Assembly (NCBI GenBank): GCA_016935665.1
Contig: JAFGQN010000144.1
Span: 1-35,633 of the forward strand
Source of the DNA: Deltaproteobacteria bacterium
Lineage (GTDB): Bacteria > Myxococcota_A > Polyangia > JAAYKL01
Direction: 5' to 3'
Length of the DNA stretch: 35,633 bases
Of the stretch, positions 1 to 8,278 are shown one piece after another. Numbering within the stretch: position 1 is the stretch's first letter; each line of letters begins with the position of its first letter. Made by a program: the position numbers and the translations under genes. The notes beneath the pieces were generated by a model. That model saw only the letters and a program-made list of their open reading frames with translations, was not told the origin of the DNA and searched no databases.

Positions 1-1013
1 GGAATATCTTTCGCGCAGCGAAATCCTGCCATGATGAGACGCCAGCTTTCGGGGTGGTGTACCCGGTTGGAGGCCCGCAATCCCCAGGCGAAGTAATTGA
101 AGGCGCCCCCCCGCAATACGTGGTCGCACTCCTCTGGAATAGGATTGGTGCCCGTGAACCCCTGTTTGCCCTGTTTGCGCAGCTCGTCCTGCGTTTGTTT
201 GATGGTGTCGCAGTCGGCGGGAACGCCCGTGTTGGCGGTGGGGCGGGTGTAGGCGTACGGATCGTACAGGTCGGCGGTCCATTCCCACACGTTCCCCGCC
301 AAATCCAGATGTCCATAGGGGCCGACGCCTTTGGGGCAACTGCCCACATCCTTGGTGACTTTACCGGCGTATACCGCCAAATCCGCTTTGGGTGAGGCAT
401 TGCCCCAGGCGTACATTCGGCCGTCGTCGCCCCGGGCGGCCCGTTCGAATTCGGCCTCGGTGGGCAGCCGTTTGCCCATCCACTCGCAATAGGTGATGGC
501 GTCGTGCCGGGAGACCCCGGTCACCGGACGCTGTGGGGTGCGAAACAGGCGCAAGGGTTCAAACCCGCTTTTTTGGGTGTCGATGTCCCGGGGAGGTCGG
601 CATATATTGGCGTCCACACACGTTTGGTACGCCTGGTTGGTAACCTCGGTGGTATCCAGATAAAACGATTTTACGGTTACTTCATGCTCTGCCATCTCGT
701 CGGCAATGGCGCGGGGATGGTCGAGGCCCATGGTAAAGGCGCCCCCGTTGACCAGCCGCATGCCCTCGGGGGGCGGTGGCGCTTTGTCTGCGGTGGTTTC
801 ACTGTCAACGGGAGTATTGGATTTGGGCGCAGCATCCGCCGCAGGCACAGGTGCTGTGGGACCGGCGCCCGTATTCGGCGCATCGCTTGTTTTTTGAGGC
901 GAATCGTCTTTACTCCTCCCGCAGGCGCCGGCACACGTCAGGGCGATGAATAGGAAAAAGGTAAACAATAACCGGTGGTTCTTTAGCATGTGCGGATGAG
1001 TCGGTCGTTTCAT
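1..1013 (-). CDS. SUMF1/FGE-sulfatase-domain lipoprotein, 3' end cut by window edge
   Basis: An open frame on the minus strand runs from ATG at 1013 off the left edge (337 codons visible). The start has AAGGTG seven bases upstream. The N-terminus is a hydrophobic signal ending in an AGAC lipobox (Cys31; an alternative Cys lies at 27), followed by a Pro/Ala/Thr-rich linker. From about residue 82 it has SUMF1-type features: EGMRLVNGGAFTMG, RLPTEAEFERAARG, AGNVWEW near 240, RGGAF near 301 and GFRCA near 330. In true formylglycine-generating enzymes the two catalytic Cys lie just after the GGS/GGA motif. Here that segment (GGAFNYFAWGLRASNR) has no Cys, so sulfatase activation is unlikely. Such domains occur in many envelope and nonheme-iron-like proteins; the role here is unknown. 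It is divergent from the sulfatase-like gene at 1116 (102-bp gap). Family is confident, function is not. Confidence 0.85.
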   Translation of the reverse strand, partial: MKRPTHPHMLKNHRLLFTFFLFIALTCAGACGRSKDDSPQKTSDAPNTGAGPTAPVPAADAAPKSNTPVDSETTADKAPPPPEGMRLVNGGAFTMGLDHPRAIADEMAEHEVTVKSFYLDTTEVTNQAYQTCVDANICRPPRDIDTQKSGFEPLRLFRTPQRPVTGVSRHDAITYCEWMGKRLPTEAEFERAARGDDGRMYAWGNASPKADLAVYAGKVTKDVGSCPKGVGPYGHLDLAGNVWEWTADLYDPYAYTRPTANTGVPADCDTIKQTQDELRKQGKQGFTGTNPIPEECDHVLRGGAFNYFAWGLRASNRVHHPESWRLIMAGFRCAKDI

Positions 1014-1115
1014 GAGGGCACCTTACCACAACCGATTCCCATAAAAAAGGGGTGTGTGCAGGCGCGGCTTTTGATACAAAGGGCGCGGTATGCTGGATTG
1101 GCGTGAAGGAAAGTC

Positions 1116-2708
1116 ATGAACTGTTACAACCCAAAATTGGTAGTCGGCACCCAGGGCAGGCGACTGTTGTGGATATCTTTGATGGTGTGGTTGGCCACTG
1201 TCCTGGCGTGCGGCAGCTGCTGTCGCGACGTCCCATCGACCGAACCCCGGACGAAGAAAACATCAGACAAAGAAAAATCAAAGGTGCGATCATTGGGGGT
1301 GCCGCCGGAGCAGCTTTTTGCGGCGGCGGCGGCGTTTCGGGATCAGCCGTCTCCTCCCGCCGGAATGAATGTGGTGATGATTGTGGTGGATACTTTGCGA
1401 GCGGACCGGCTGGGCGCCTATGGGTATGGCAGGGACACATCCCCCAATATCGATGCCATTGCCCGGGAAGGGACGCTGTTTCAAAGGTTTTATGCGGCGT
1501 CTCCCTGGACGGCGCCGGCCTTTGGCACGCTGTTTAGTGGCATGTCGCCAGCGTTGCACATGGGCGGCCGCATTCTGGACAACAGGGATAATCCGGCGCT
1601 CAAGGAAACGGCGTTATCTCGGGTGGGCATTTCTCTTTACCCATTGCGAACGGACATCAAATTGCTGGCGGAGGCCATGTCGTGCTGTGTGGATACGTCG
1701 GCGGCGTTTGTGAGCAATCCATTTTTACACCCGTCTTTGGGGTTTGACCGCGGGTTTGCGCTTTACGACTACAGGCAGAAAAATCGCGCGGGCGGCGAAA
1801 TCGCCGATAGAGCCATTGCCTGGCTGAAGGACAATGCGCAAAAGCAGTTTTTTTCGCTCATCCATTTTATGGACACGCATCAGCCGTACAATCCCGACGA
1901 GAAATACCGCAGACGGTTTTTCCCCATGGATAGCGGTCGGCTGACAAAATCCGTGACGCAGAAGGTGTCGGAATTAAAAGAAATGCACCTGACAGATACG
2001 GAGCTGGCCTTTCTTAAAGGGATATACGATGCGCAGATACGCGAGGTGGACGCCCAGATAGGGCGCATTGTGGACGCCATGGCTGCGCTGGGACTGAGCG
2101 ACAACACCTGGCTCATTGTAACCGCGGACCACGGTGAGGAACACTTTGATCACGGCTCGGTATTTCATGCCATGCAGTACACCGACGAAGTGATTCGCGT
2201 CCCCCTGATTATCCGGGCGCCCGGCGGCAAATGGGGCGCAGGCAATCAGGTGGTGTACAGCGCCTGTCAGCAGGATGTGATGCCCACCATTTTAAATCTG
2301 TACGATGCGGAAATCCCACTGGGCATAGAAGGCCAAAGCCTGTTGCCGATGATGACGGGAAAATCGAAAACGGACCGGCAGTGTTACATGGAAAATTCTC
2401 TGGTCAGGGATGTGCATCAGTCGTCGCTGGAAGATCAGTTTCGCAAACACGCCTGGTTTGATGGTCGGTACAAAGTCATTCAAACACTCAACGGCAACGA
2501 AACGCGGATTTACGACATGGACAACGACGCCCTGGAGCGCCACCCGCTAAGGGCGAAACATCCCGCGTCTGTGAAAACGGTACGCTCCATGTTTCAGTAT
2601 ATGAAGGACCGAAAGCCCCTCCTGGAGCAAATAACCTTGCCCAACGCGCCCACAAGGCTCCCGGACGACGTCAACAAATCCCTTGAAAACCTGGGTTACA
2701 TGCAGTGA
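1116..2708 (+). CDS. Sulfatase-family (alkaline phosphatase superfamily) lipoprotein without the CxPxR motif
   Basis: 530 residues, ATG preceded by AAGGA. The N-terminal signal ends in VLAC (lipobox, Cys32), so it is probably a lipoprotein. The catalytic domain opens with VVDTLRADRLGAYGYG (metal-ligand Asp near 91) and contains TADHGEEHFDHGS (Asp-His pair near 338), both typical of sulfatases and phospho-transferases of the alkaline phosphatase superfamily. At the nucleophile position the canonical Cys/Ser-x-Pro-x-Arg is replaced by TAPAF within SPWTAPAFGTLFSG. Formylglycine formation is therefore impossible, and Thr would have to act as nucleophile if it is an enzyme. It could be a phosphoglycerol- or phosphoethanolamine-transferase-like protein or an inactive relative. 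The gene stands alone, with a hairpin just after its stop, and faces away from a SUMF1-domain gene that also lacks its cysteines. Confidence 0.85.
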   Translation: MNCYNPKLVVGTQGRRLLWISLMVWLATVLACGSCCRDVPSTEPRTKKTSDKEKSKVRSLGVPPEQLFAAAAAFRDQPSPPAGMNVVMIVVDTLRADRLGAYGYGRDTSPNIDAIAREGTLFQRFYAASPWTAPAFGTLFSGMSPALHMGGRILDNRDNPALKETALSRVGISLYPLRTDIKLLAEAMSCCVDTSAAFVSNPFLHPSLGFDRGFALYDYRQKNRAGGEIADRAIAWLKDNAQKQFFSLIHFMDTHQPYNPDEKYRRRFFPMDSGRLTKSVTQKVSELKEMHLTDTELAFLKGIYDAQIREVDAQIGRIVDAMAALGLSDNTWLIVTADHGEEHFDHGSVFHAMQYTDEVIRVPLIIRAPGGKWGAGNQVVYSACQQDVMPTILNLYDAEIPLGIEGQSLLPMMTGKSKTDRQCYMENSLVRDVHQSSLEDQFRKHAWFDGRYKVIQTLNGNETRIYDMDNDALERHPLRAKHPASVKTVRSMFQYMKDRKPLLEQITLPNAPTRLPDDVNKSLENLGYMQ

Positions 2709-2714
2709 TTTCAC

Positions 2715-2738
2715 GGCCCCTTGTGAGCGGGAAGGGCC
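2715..2738 (+). terminator. Hairpin after the sulfatase-like gene
   Basis: GGCCC at 2715-2719 pairs with GGGCC at 2734-2738, with a further TT/AA pair beyond a one-base bulge. It starts six bases after the stop. No T-tract follows, so it may be an RNA-stabilising hairpin rather than an intrinsic terminator. Confidence 0.35.
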
Positions 2739-2797
2739 AATACAGGGCGAATTCTTTACGAATTTAAACGCGCGATGCTCAATCTCCCATTGTTTAC

Positions 2798-2826
2798 TTG
2801 TACCATTTTTTAAGTCGTTTTATAAA
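2798..2826 (+). promoter_or_regulatory. Probable sigma70-type promoter of leuS
   Basis: TTGTAC at 2798-2803 and TATAAA at 2821-2826 are separated by exactly 17 bp in an A/T-rich stretch. The -10 box ends 55 bp before the chosen leuS start. This is the best promoter match seen in the window. Confidence 0.6.
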
Positions 2827-2881
2827 GGCCCCCCAGTAACGACGGCATCTGGTGAATGGCCGGTTTAAATGGAGTATGTAT

Positions 2882-5503
2882 ATGGCAGCGAAGTATCAAC
2901 CGAATGAAATTGAGGGGAAATGGCAGCAGTTTTGGGAGAATGAGCGGACGTTCTACACTAATGAGGCATCTTTGGCGCCCAAATTTTATATGCTGGAGAT
3001 GTTTCCCTATCCCTCTGGCCGATTGCATATGGGTCATGTGCGCAACTATTCCATTGGCGATGTGGTGGCCCGTTACAAGGTGAAATGTGGTTTTAACGTG
3101 ATGCATCCATTTGGCTGGGATGCCTTTGGGTTGCCGGCGGAAAACGCGGCCATTGAGCGTGGCGTGCATCCGGCGGGCTGGACCTATGCCAATATTAAGG
3201 ATATGCGCGGCCAGCTGCAAAAGCTAGGTCTGGGGTACGACTGGGACCGGGAAATCGCCACGTGTCACCCGGACTACTACAAGTGGGAGCAGCTGATTTT
3301 TCTGCGTGCGTACGAAAAAGGGCTGGTGTACCGCAAAAAGGCGCTGGTGAACTGGTCGGAGAAAATGCAAACGGTGCTGGCCAATGAGCAGGTGATTGAC
3401 GGAGTGGACTATCGCTACGGGCTGCCGGTGATTCAAAAAGAGCTGACCCAGTGGTTTTTTAAGACCACCGCCTACGCCGAAGAGTTGCTGGACGGCATTG
3501 ACAATGTGCTGGAAGAGAACTGGCCCCGTCGCGTTTTGCTGGAACAGCGCTCGCGCATCGGTAAAAGCCACGGCGCCCGGGTGGAATTTCGGTTGGAGGA
3601 AGCCATTGAAGGCGAGACCACATTGCCGGTATTTACCACGCGTCCCGACACGTTGTGGGGCGTGACTTTTATGAGTCTGGCGGCGGAGCATCCCATGGCG
3701 CTGAAATTGGCGGAGGGCACCGACAAAGAAGCCGATGTGAATGCGTTTATCCAAAAGACGCTGTCCGAAGACAAACGCAAGCGCGGTTCGGAAGATTACG
3801 AGAAGCAGGGGGTATTTACCGGTAAATACTGCACTAATCCGGTAAATGGCACCAAAGTGCCCGTGTACATTGCCAACTTTGTGCTGATGGATTACGGCAC
3901 CGGTGCGGTGATGGCGGTGCCGGCCCATGATCAGCGGGACTTTGAGTTTGCCCAAAAGTACGGTTTGCCCATCAAAGTGGTCATTCATCCCGATGAAAAC
4001 ACATCGCTGGACGCGGCCGCAATGACCGAAGCGTATGTGGAAGACGGCGTCATGGTGAATTCCGAAATGTTTAACGGTAAAAACAATCGCGAATCCATTG
4101 AACAAATTGCCGATTATCTGGAAGAAAAAGGCTGGGGCGGCAAAACCATCAACTATCGGCTTCGGGACTGGTGTGTGTCTCGTCAACGATACTGGGGCGC
4201 GCCCATTCCGGTCATTTACTGCGACAAATGCGATGTGGTGCCTGTTGCCGAAGACCAGTTGCCGGTGATGTTGCCCGAAGATGTGAAATTTGAAGCCGAA
4301 GGCGGCTCTCCATTGGCGAAATGCGAGTCGTTTGTGCATACCACGTGCCCCAAATGCGGCGGCGCGGCCCGTAGAGAAACAGACACATTTGATACATTCA
4401 TGGAATCCTCGTGGTATCAGTTGCGATACGCCTCCCCCAGGTTCGAAAAGGGGCCGGTGGATCCCGCGGCCATTGAAAAATGGTTGCCGGTGGATCAGTA
4501 TATTGGCGGCATTGAGCATGCGGTGGGCCATTTGATGTACAGTCGGTTTTACCATCGATTGATGCAGGATTTGGGTTTTTTCCCAAAATCAGTATCGCCG
4601 GAGCCGTTTCACAAACTACTGACCCAGGGCATGGTGTGCAAGGAAACCCGATTCACCAAAGATGAAAATGGCAATCCGGTGTGGCATACCGATGACGACA
4701 TCGATGAAAACGGCATGAGCAAAAAGAATGGTCAAAAGGTGCTTACCGGTCGTGTGGAAAAAATGTCCAAATCCAAGTACAACGGCGTGGACCCCGAAGC
4801 CATCATGGCCCGATACGGCGTGGATTCCGCCCGCATGTTTGTGTTGTTCGCCTCGCCCCCCGAAAACGATTTGGTGTGGAAAGACGAAGGCGTTGAAGGG
4901 GTGCATCGCTTTTTGTCCAGGGTGTGGAATATGGTGCAGCAGCGTCTCGATGATCTGAAAGTCGCCGCTGCCTTTGATGGCAATACCGCTGGATTGAGCA
5001 GTGACGGAAAAGAACTGCACAAGCTGACCCATCAGACCATAAAAGGGGTGACCGAGGATGTGCATGAGCGGTTTCATTTCAATACGGCCATTGCCAAAAG
5101 TATGGAGTTTATGAACGCCATCTCCAAATTCAGAGGCGAAGCGGGCAATGCACAGGATGCGTCGGTGCAGCGGGATGCCGTGCTGGTGCTGGTTAATCTA
5201 TTGTCGGTATTTGCGCCTCATATTTGCGAAGAACTGTGGCAGTTGCTGGGGCAGACAGGCAGCATCTCCACCGTGGCATGGCCCACGTATGATGAAGATG
5301 CGGTCAAAGAGAGCACCATCACCATTGCCATTCAGGTGATGGGCAAAATGCGCGGCACTGTGGAGGCGCCCGCCGGCTGTTCAAAAGGCGAAATGGAAAA
5401 ATTGGCGCTTGCCCACGAAAACATTCAGAAGCATATAGAAGGGAAGACCGTTCGAAAGGTCATTGTTGTGCCTGGAAAACTGGTAAATATTGTAGCGAAC
5501 TAG
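2882..5503 (+). CDS. leuS: Leucyl-tRNA synthetase
   Basis: Class I aminoacyl-tRNA synthetase that charges tRNA-Leu with leucine in the cytoplasm. With ATG at 2882 it has 873 residues, the usual bacterial LeuRS length. This start has GGAG seven bases upstream and gives the family-like N-terminus MAAKYQPNEIEGKWQ; upstream in-frame ATGs at 2852 and 2876 are less likely. Seen: HMGH (the HIGH signature) at 49-52 after FPYPSGR, the CP1 editing domain with TTRPDTLWGVTF near 252 and the GTGAVMAVPAHDQRD block, the WCVSRQRYWG segment, paired Cys in CDKCD and CPKCGG suggesting a small zinc knob, and KMSKS near 627. The C-terminal anticodon-binding and tRNA-interacting parts are complete. No anomaly seen; map follows after 127 bp. 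Confidence 0.98.
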   Translation: MAAKYQPNEIEGKWQQFWENERTFYTNEASLAPKFYMLEMFPYPSGRLHMGHVRNYSIGDVVARYKVKCGFNVMHPFGWDAFGLPAENAAIERGVHPAGWTYANIKDMRGQLQKLGLGYDWDREIATCHPDYYKWEQLIFLRAYEKGLVYRKKALVNWSEKMQTVLANEQVIDGVDYRYGLPVIQKELTQWFFKTTAYAEELLDGIDNVLEENWPRRVLLEQRSRIGKSHGARVEFRLEEAIEGETTLPVFTTRPDTLWGVTFMSLAAEHPMALKLAEGTDKEADVNAFIQKTLSEDKRKRGSEDYEKQGVFTGKYCTNPVNGTKVPVYIANFVLMDYGTGAVMAVPAHDQRDFEFAQKYGLPIKVVIHPDENTSLDAAAMTEAYVEDGVMVNSEMFNGKNNRESIEQIADYLEEKGWGGKTINYRLRDWCVSRQRYWGAPIPVIYCDKCDVVPVAEDQLPVMLPEDVKFEAEGGSPLAKCESFVHTTCPKCGGAARRETDTFDTFMESSWYQLRYASPRFEKGPVDPAAIEKWLPVDQYIGGIEHAVGHLMYSRFYHRLMQDLGFFPKSVSPEPFHKLLTQGMVCKETRFTKDENGNPVWHTDDDIDENGMSKKNGQKVLTGRVEKMSKSKYNGVDPEAIMARYGVDSARMFVLFASPPENDLVWKDEGVEGVHRFLSRVWNMVQQRLDDLKVAAAFDGNTAGLSSDGKELHKLTHQTIKGVTEDVHERFHFNTAIAKSMEFMNAISKFRGEAGNAQDASVQRDAVLVLVNLLSVFAPHICEELWQLLGQTGSISTVAWPTYDEDAVKESTITIAIQVMGKMRGTVEAPAGCSKGEMEKLALAHENIQKHIEGKTVRKVIVVPGKLVNIVAN

Positions 5504-5514
5504 CTGCCCACAGC

Positions 5515-5538
5515 AGCGAATTCACTTGCTGATTCGCT
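5515..5538 (+). terminator. Hairpin in the leuS-map gap
   Basis: AGCGAAT at 5515-5521 is perfectly inverted as ATTCGCT at 5532-5538 with a 10-base loop, 12 bases after the leuS stop. No long T-run follows. It could attenuate, protect the leuS 3' end, or be part of a folded map leader; a GAGAC/GTCTC inverted pair lies further downstream. Confidence 0.35.
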
Positions 5539-5630
5539 TTCGGGCGCCGTGCACCGACTGAGACGGTTGGCCTGTCTCCACAGGAATGCGGCTCGTATTT
5601 CGCATGCTGAATAAAAAACAGGGAGAAGTG

Positions 5631-6416
5631 ATGGGAAACATCTTTATTAAAAGCGACGCCGATTTGGCGGAGATGCGCGAAGCCTGCAAGCTGGCGGCCC
5701 GCACACTGATCGAGGCAGCCAAATTGATTGAACCCGGCGTGACCACCGATACGATTAATCGTTTTGTTCACGACTATACTATTAAGCGAAACGCCAAACC
5801 GGCGCCGCTGGGATACCGCGGGTACCCCAAAAGTGTATGTACATCCATTAATGAAGTGATTTGCCATGGGATTCCCAGCGATCGCAGGTTGTTGGAAGGC
5901 GATATTATTAATGTGGATGTGACCTCCATTTTAAACGGCTGGCACGGGGACGTCTCGGCCACGTTTTTTGTGGGAGAGGTGAGCGATGCGGCGAAGGCGC
6001 TGGTAACGGTGACGAGGGAGTGTCTCAATCTGGCCATCGACAAAGTGAAGCCCCGGACGCGTTTGGGAGATATTGGTGCGGTTATTCAGCACCATGCGGA
6101 ATCCCACGGGTATTCTGTTGTGCGGGATTTCGTGGGCCACGGCATCGGACGCCATTTTCACGAGGCGCCCCAGGTGCTCCATTTTGGCAAGTCCGGACGC
6201 GGACAACGTCTGCTCAAAGGCATGACGTTTACCATTGAGCCCATGATTAATCAGGGGGATTTTCGCTCTCGCATCCTGGATGACGACTGGACAGCCGTTA
6301 CCATCGACGGCATGCTATCCGCCCAGTTCGAACACACTATCGCCGTGACCGACGACGGCGTCGAAGTCCTTACCGCCTTCGACGAACCACTGCTCAACTG
6401 CGATATTTTCAAGTAG
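5631..6416 (+). CDS. map: Type I methionine aminopeptidase
   Basis: 261 residues, metalloprotease that removes the initiator Met from new proteins in the cytoplasm. ATG at 5631 follows AGGGAGAAGTG; upstream in-frame codons from 5586 lack a ribosome site and would add an unneeded extension. The five metal ligands of the family are present: Asp96 (NVDVT), Asp107 (HGDVSATF), His170 (VGHGIGRHFHEAP), Glu203 (TIEPM) and Glu234 (FEHTI). The CHGIPS segment holding the substrate-site His is also intact. The fold is complete with no SH3-like zinc extension at the N-terminus. It lies 127 bp behind leuS on the same strand and may be partly co-transcribed. It converges on the glycosyltransferase gene, with 16 bp between stops. 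Confidence 0.96.
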   Translation: MGNIFIKSDADLAEMREACKLAARTLIEAAKLIEPGVTTDTINRFVHDYTIKRNAKPAPLGYRGYPKSVCTSINEVICHGIPSDRRLLEGDIINVDVTSILNGWHGDVSATFFVGEVSDAAKALVTVTRECLNLAIDKVKPRTRLGDIGAVIQHHAESHGYSVVRDFVGHGIGRHFHEAPQVLHFGKSGRGQRLLKGMTFTIEPMINQGDFRSRILDDDWTAVTIDGMLSAQFEHTIAVTDDGVEVLTAFDEPLLNCDIFK

Positions 6417-6432
6417 GAAAACGCCCCGTCGT

Positions 6433-7596
6433 TCATCCTCTAAAACGGGCAATCACGTCATCGTAAATGTTTTCGAGTTGTTGGACCCGTTCCACGATGT
6501 TGTATTCGCGCTCCATTTTCTGGCGGGCGGCGACCCCCATTTCTTCGCGCAGGGATTGGTTGTTCAAGAGGGCGATGAGGTGTTTGCCAATGGAAGCCGC
6601 ATCCCGTTCGGGCACCAGAAATCCGGTTTTGCCGTGGTCGATAATATCGGGAATGCCACCGTGCTGAGTACCAATGCCGGGCACGCCGGAGGCCGCTGCC
6701 TCTTTGAGCACAATAATACCCGACTCCCGGTCCAGATTTTTGGCCACCACACTGGGCGCCATCACAACGAACGCCTGACTCATGAGGGATTTGATTTCGG
6801 AATGGGGCAGGGCGCCGGTGAAGCGCACGTGGTCTTTCAGGCGCAACTCCTCCACCAACTGCTCGCAGGAGGCGCGCAGTTGTCCATCGCCTGCCAGCAC
6901 CAGCTCAAACTGGCACCCCGCGTCTCTGGCCATGGCCGCTGCCCGAATGCCGTATACGTGTCCTTTTTTTTCCACAAATCGACCCACCATTAAAATAACG
7001 GGTTTGTCGCTGGTGGACTGGCGTTGATGGGGGTGAAACATATTGAGGTCGATACCCAGTGTATTGACCACCAGTTTTTCCGGAGGGCAACCAATCTGTT
7101 CCATCAGGGATTTCAGCTCGGTGGACGCCGCCAGAAACAGATCGGCTTCTTTGATTAATCTGCGATAGCCCAGCAGATATTTCCAGTATCCGGGGTGGAA
7201 CCGATCGTTTCCCAGCAATATGGTGACATCCCGACCGTGGAGCGACACCACCAGGGGCAGATTCATCGCTTTGGCGTAGGGCAGCGCGTACAATCCGTTG
7301 TGACCGAAATGGGCGTGGAGGATGTCAAAATTCCCGTTGCGAATGGTTTGCAAAAAGCGCTTGCTGCGTCCGGTCAGCCCATACCATGCGGACGCCAGCG
7401 GGTGGCGTTCATTGGGCAGTTTTTCCACGTACTGCACATCGTGCCCAGGAAACTGTTCATCGTTTTTCCATTGACGAGTGAAAACCGTGGCATCATATCG
7501 CTGGTGATGCCGCAATTCGTCGTGAATGAACGTTTCGGAGTAATGCAAAAACACATTGCGAAAGAGTCCAACGCGTCGTTTGTGGTTTTGGGACAA
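6433..7596 (-). CDS. Glycosyltransferase family 4 protein (WcaL/colanic-type)
   Basis: 387 residues if translation starts at TTG 7596, which has AAAGGAG eight bases upstream. An ATG at 7677 would add 27 residues without a comparable ribosome site. The N-terminus has NVFLHYSETFIHDEL, matching the SETF(I/V) block seen in WcaL-like colanic acid glycosyltransferases. The HAHFGHNG motif follows. The second Rossmann domain shows VGRFVEKKGH and the donor-binding EX7E region ESGIIVLKEAAASGVPGIGT followed by HGGIPDIIDHGKTGFLVPE. It is a retaining GT-B enzyme using a nucleotide sugar, probably cytoplasmic and acting on an exopolysaccharide or glycolipid acceptor. No other polysaccharide gene is adjacent, so the acceptor cannot be told. 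Confidence 0.9.
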   Translation of the reverse strand: MSQNHKRRVGLFRNVFLHYSETFIHDELRHHQRYDATVFTRQWKNDEQFPGHDVQYVEKLPNERHPLASAWYGLTGRSKRFLQTIRNGNFDILHAHFGHNGLYALPYAKAMNLPLVVSLHGRDVTILLGNDRFHPGYWKYLLGYRRLIKEADLFLAASTELKSLMEQIGCPPEKLVVNTLGIDLNMFHPHQRQSTSDKPVILMVGRFVEKKGHVYGIRAAAMARDAGCQFELVLAGDGQLRASCEQLVEELRLKDHVRFTGALPHSEIKSLMSQAFVVMAPSVVAKNLDRESGIIVLKEAAASGVPGIGTQHGGIPDIIDHGKTGFLVPERDAASIGKHLIALLNNQSLREEMGVAARQKMEREYNIVERVQQLENIYDDVIARFRG

Positions 7597-7803
7597 GATA
7601 ACTGCTCCTTTAGTGGATGGTGTCGCGTTCCATCCAGGCTTGCGTCCTAACACATGTAAGTAAAAAGAGCAGCACAATTTGGCCCGTTATTTGAAAAGTA
7701 AGCAGCGCACGCAACCGACATTCCACACGTGTCCATTCGGGAGGAGACTTGCATAAGTTCAAATATGTTGAAAAGTAATACAGAACTATTGGAGAAGGCG
7801 CAT

Positions 7804-8250
7804 ATGAAAAATGCAGAAAAATTAACGGTGCTGATTGTTGATGCGGATGCTGAGGAGCGCGAACTGGTCAAAAACATGCTGCTTCGAAATCATTTTCGAG
7901 TGTTTGAGGCGTACAACGCCATTCGCGCCATGGAACTGGCCGAGGCCCATCGTCCGGAAATCGTTCTGATGTCGGTGCAGTTGCCCGATATGGACGGCTA
8001 TGAATGCTGCCGACGAATCAAGAGCTTCATTTCGTTAAAAAATGTTCGCGTGATTATGATTGCCGAAAAAGGGGGCTTTGAAATCAGTGAACAGGCCTAC
8101 CAGCACGGCGCCGGTGATTTTGTCACCAAGCCGGTGGACGAAGACGAACTTCTCCAGAAAATTGAACGCATGGCCCGTTTTATTAAAATATCAAATACCA
8201 CCAAATCCACAATGAAACGCATGTCCAATGGTTCCGATACCGGTAGATAA
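7804..8250 (+). CDS. Stand-alone receiver-domain protein lacking the phosphoacceptor Asp
   Basis: 148 residues, almost entirely a CheY-like receiver. ATG at 7804 follows GGAG nine bases upstream and begins directly before the first strand (KLTVLIVDADAEE). The third strand, normally VLLD, reads VLMS in EIVLMSVQLPDMDGYECC, so position 57 is Ser. The switch Thr/Ser after strand 4 is also replaced (VIMIAEKGG), while the strand-5 Lys109 in TKPVDEDEL is kept. It is therefore a pseudo-receiver that should not take aspartyl phosphate in the normal way. It may act as a constitutive interaction module, or may itself be modified on Ser57. A short basic Ser/Thr-rich tail follows. It is monocistronic, ending in a clear terminator. 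Confidence 0.9.
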   Translation: MKNAEKLTVLIVDADAEERELVKNMLLRNHFRVFEAYNAIRAMELAEAHRPEIVLMSVQLPDMDGYECCRRIKSFISLKNVRVIMIAEKGGFEISEQAYQHGAGDFVTKPVDEDELLQKIERMARFIKISNTTKSTMKRMSNGSDTGR

Positions 8251-8251
8251 C

Positions 8252-8278
8252 GCATCCTTTCAATAGGGTGCTTTTTTT
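8252..8278 (+). terminator. Intrinsic terminator of the pseudo-receiver gene
   Basis: GCATCC at 8252-8257 pairs with GGGTGC at 8266-8271 (one G-T pair), loop of eight, followed directly by seven T at 8272-8278. It begins two bases after the stop and its T-tract overlaps the end of the convergent hydrolase gene. Confidence 0.75.

Noticed and set aside
54-953. Several plus-strand frames opposite the SUMF1-domain gene
   Set aside because: The minus frame is open throughout and carries GNVWEW, RLPTEAEFERAARG and GFRC motifs; the plus frames show no domain.
3224-4555. 443-codon open frame antisense to leuS
   Set aside because: Lies wholly inside leuS, its product is His/Gly/Phe-rich with no family look, and it reflects codon bias of the real gene.
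6417-6460. GCCCCGT...ACGGGC as a two-way terminator between map and the glycosyltransferase
   Set aside because: The stem needs a bulge, the loop is long, and most of it lies in the glycosyltransferase coding end.
7749-7778. Nine-codon leader peptide starting at TTG after GGAGGAG
   Set aside because: Only two bases separate the ribosome site from the start and there is no attenuator structure; too weak.
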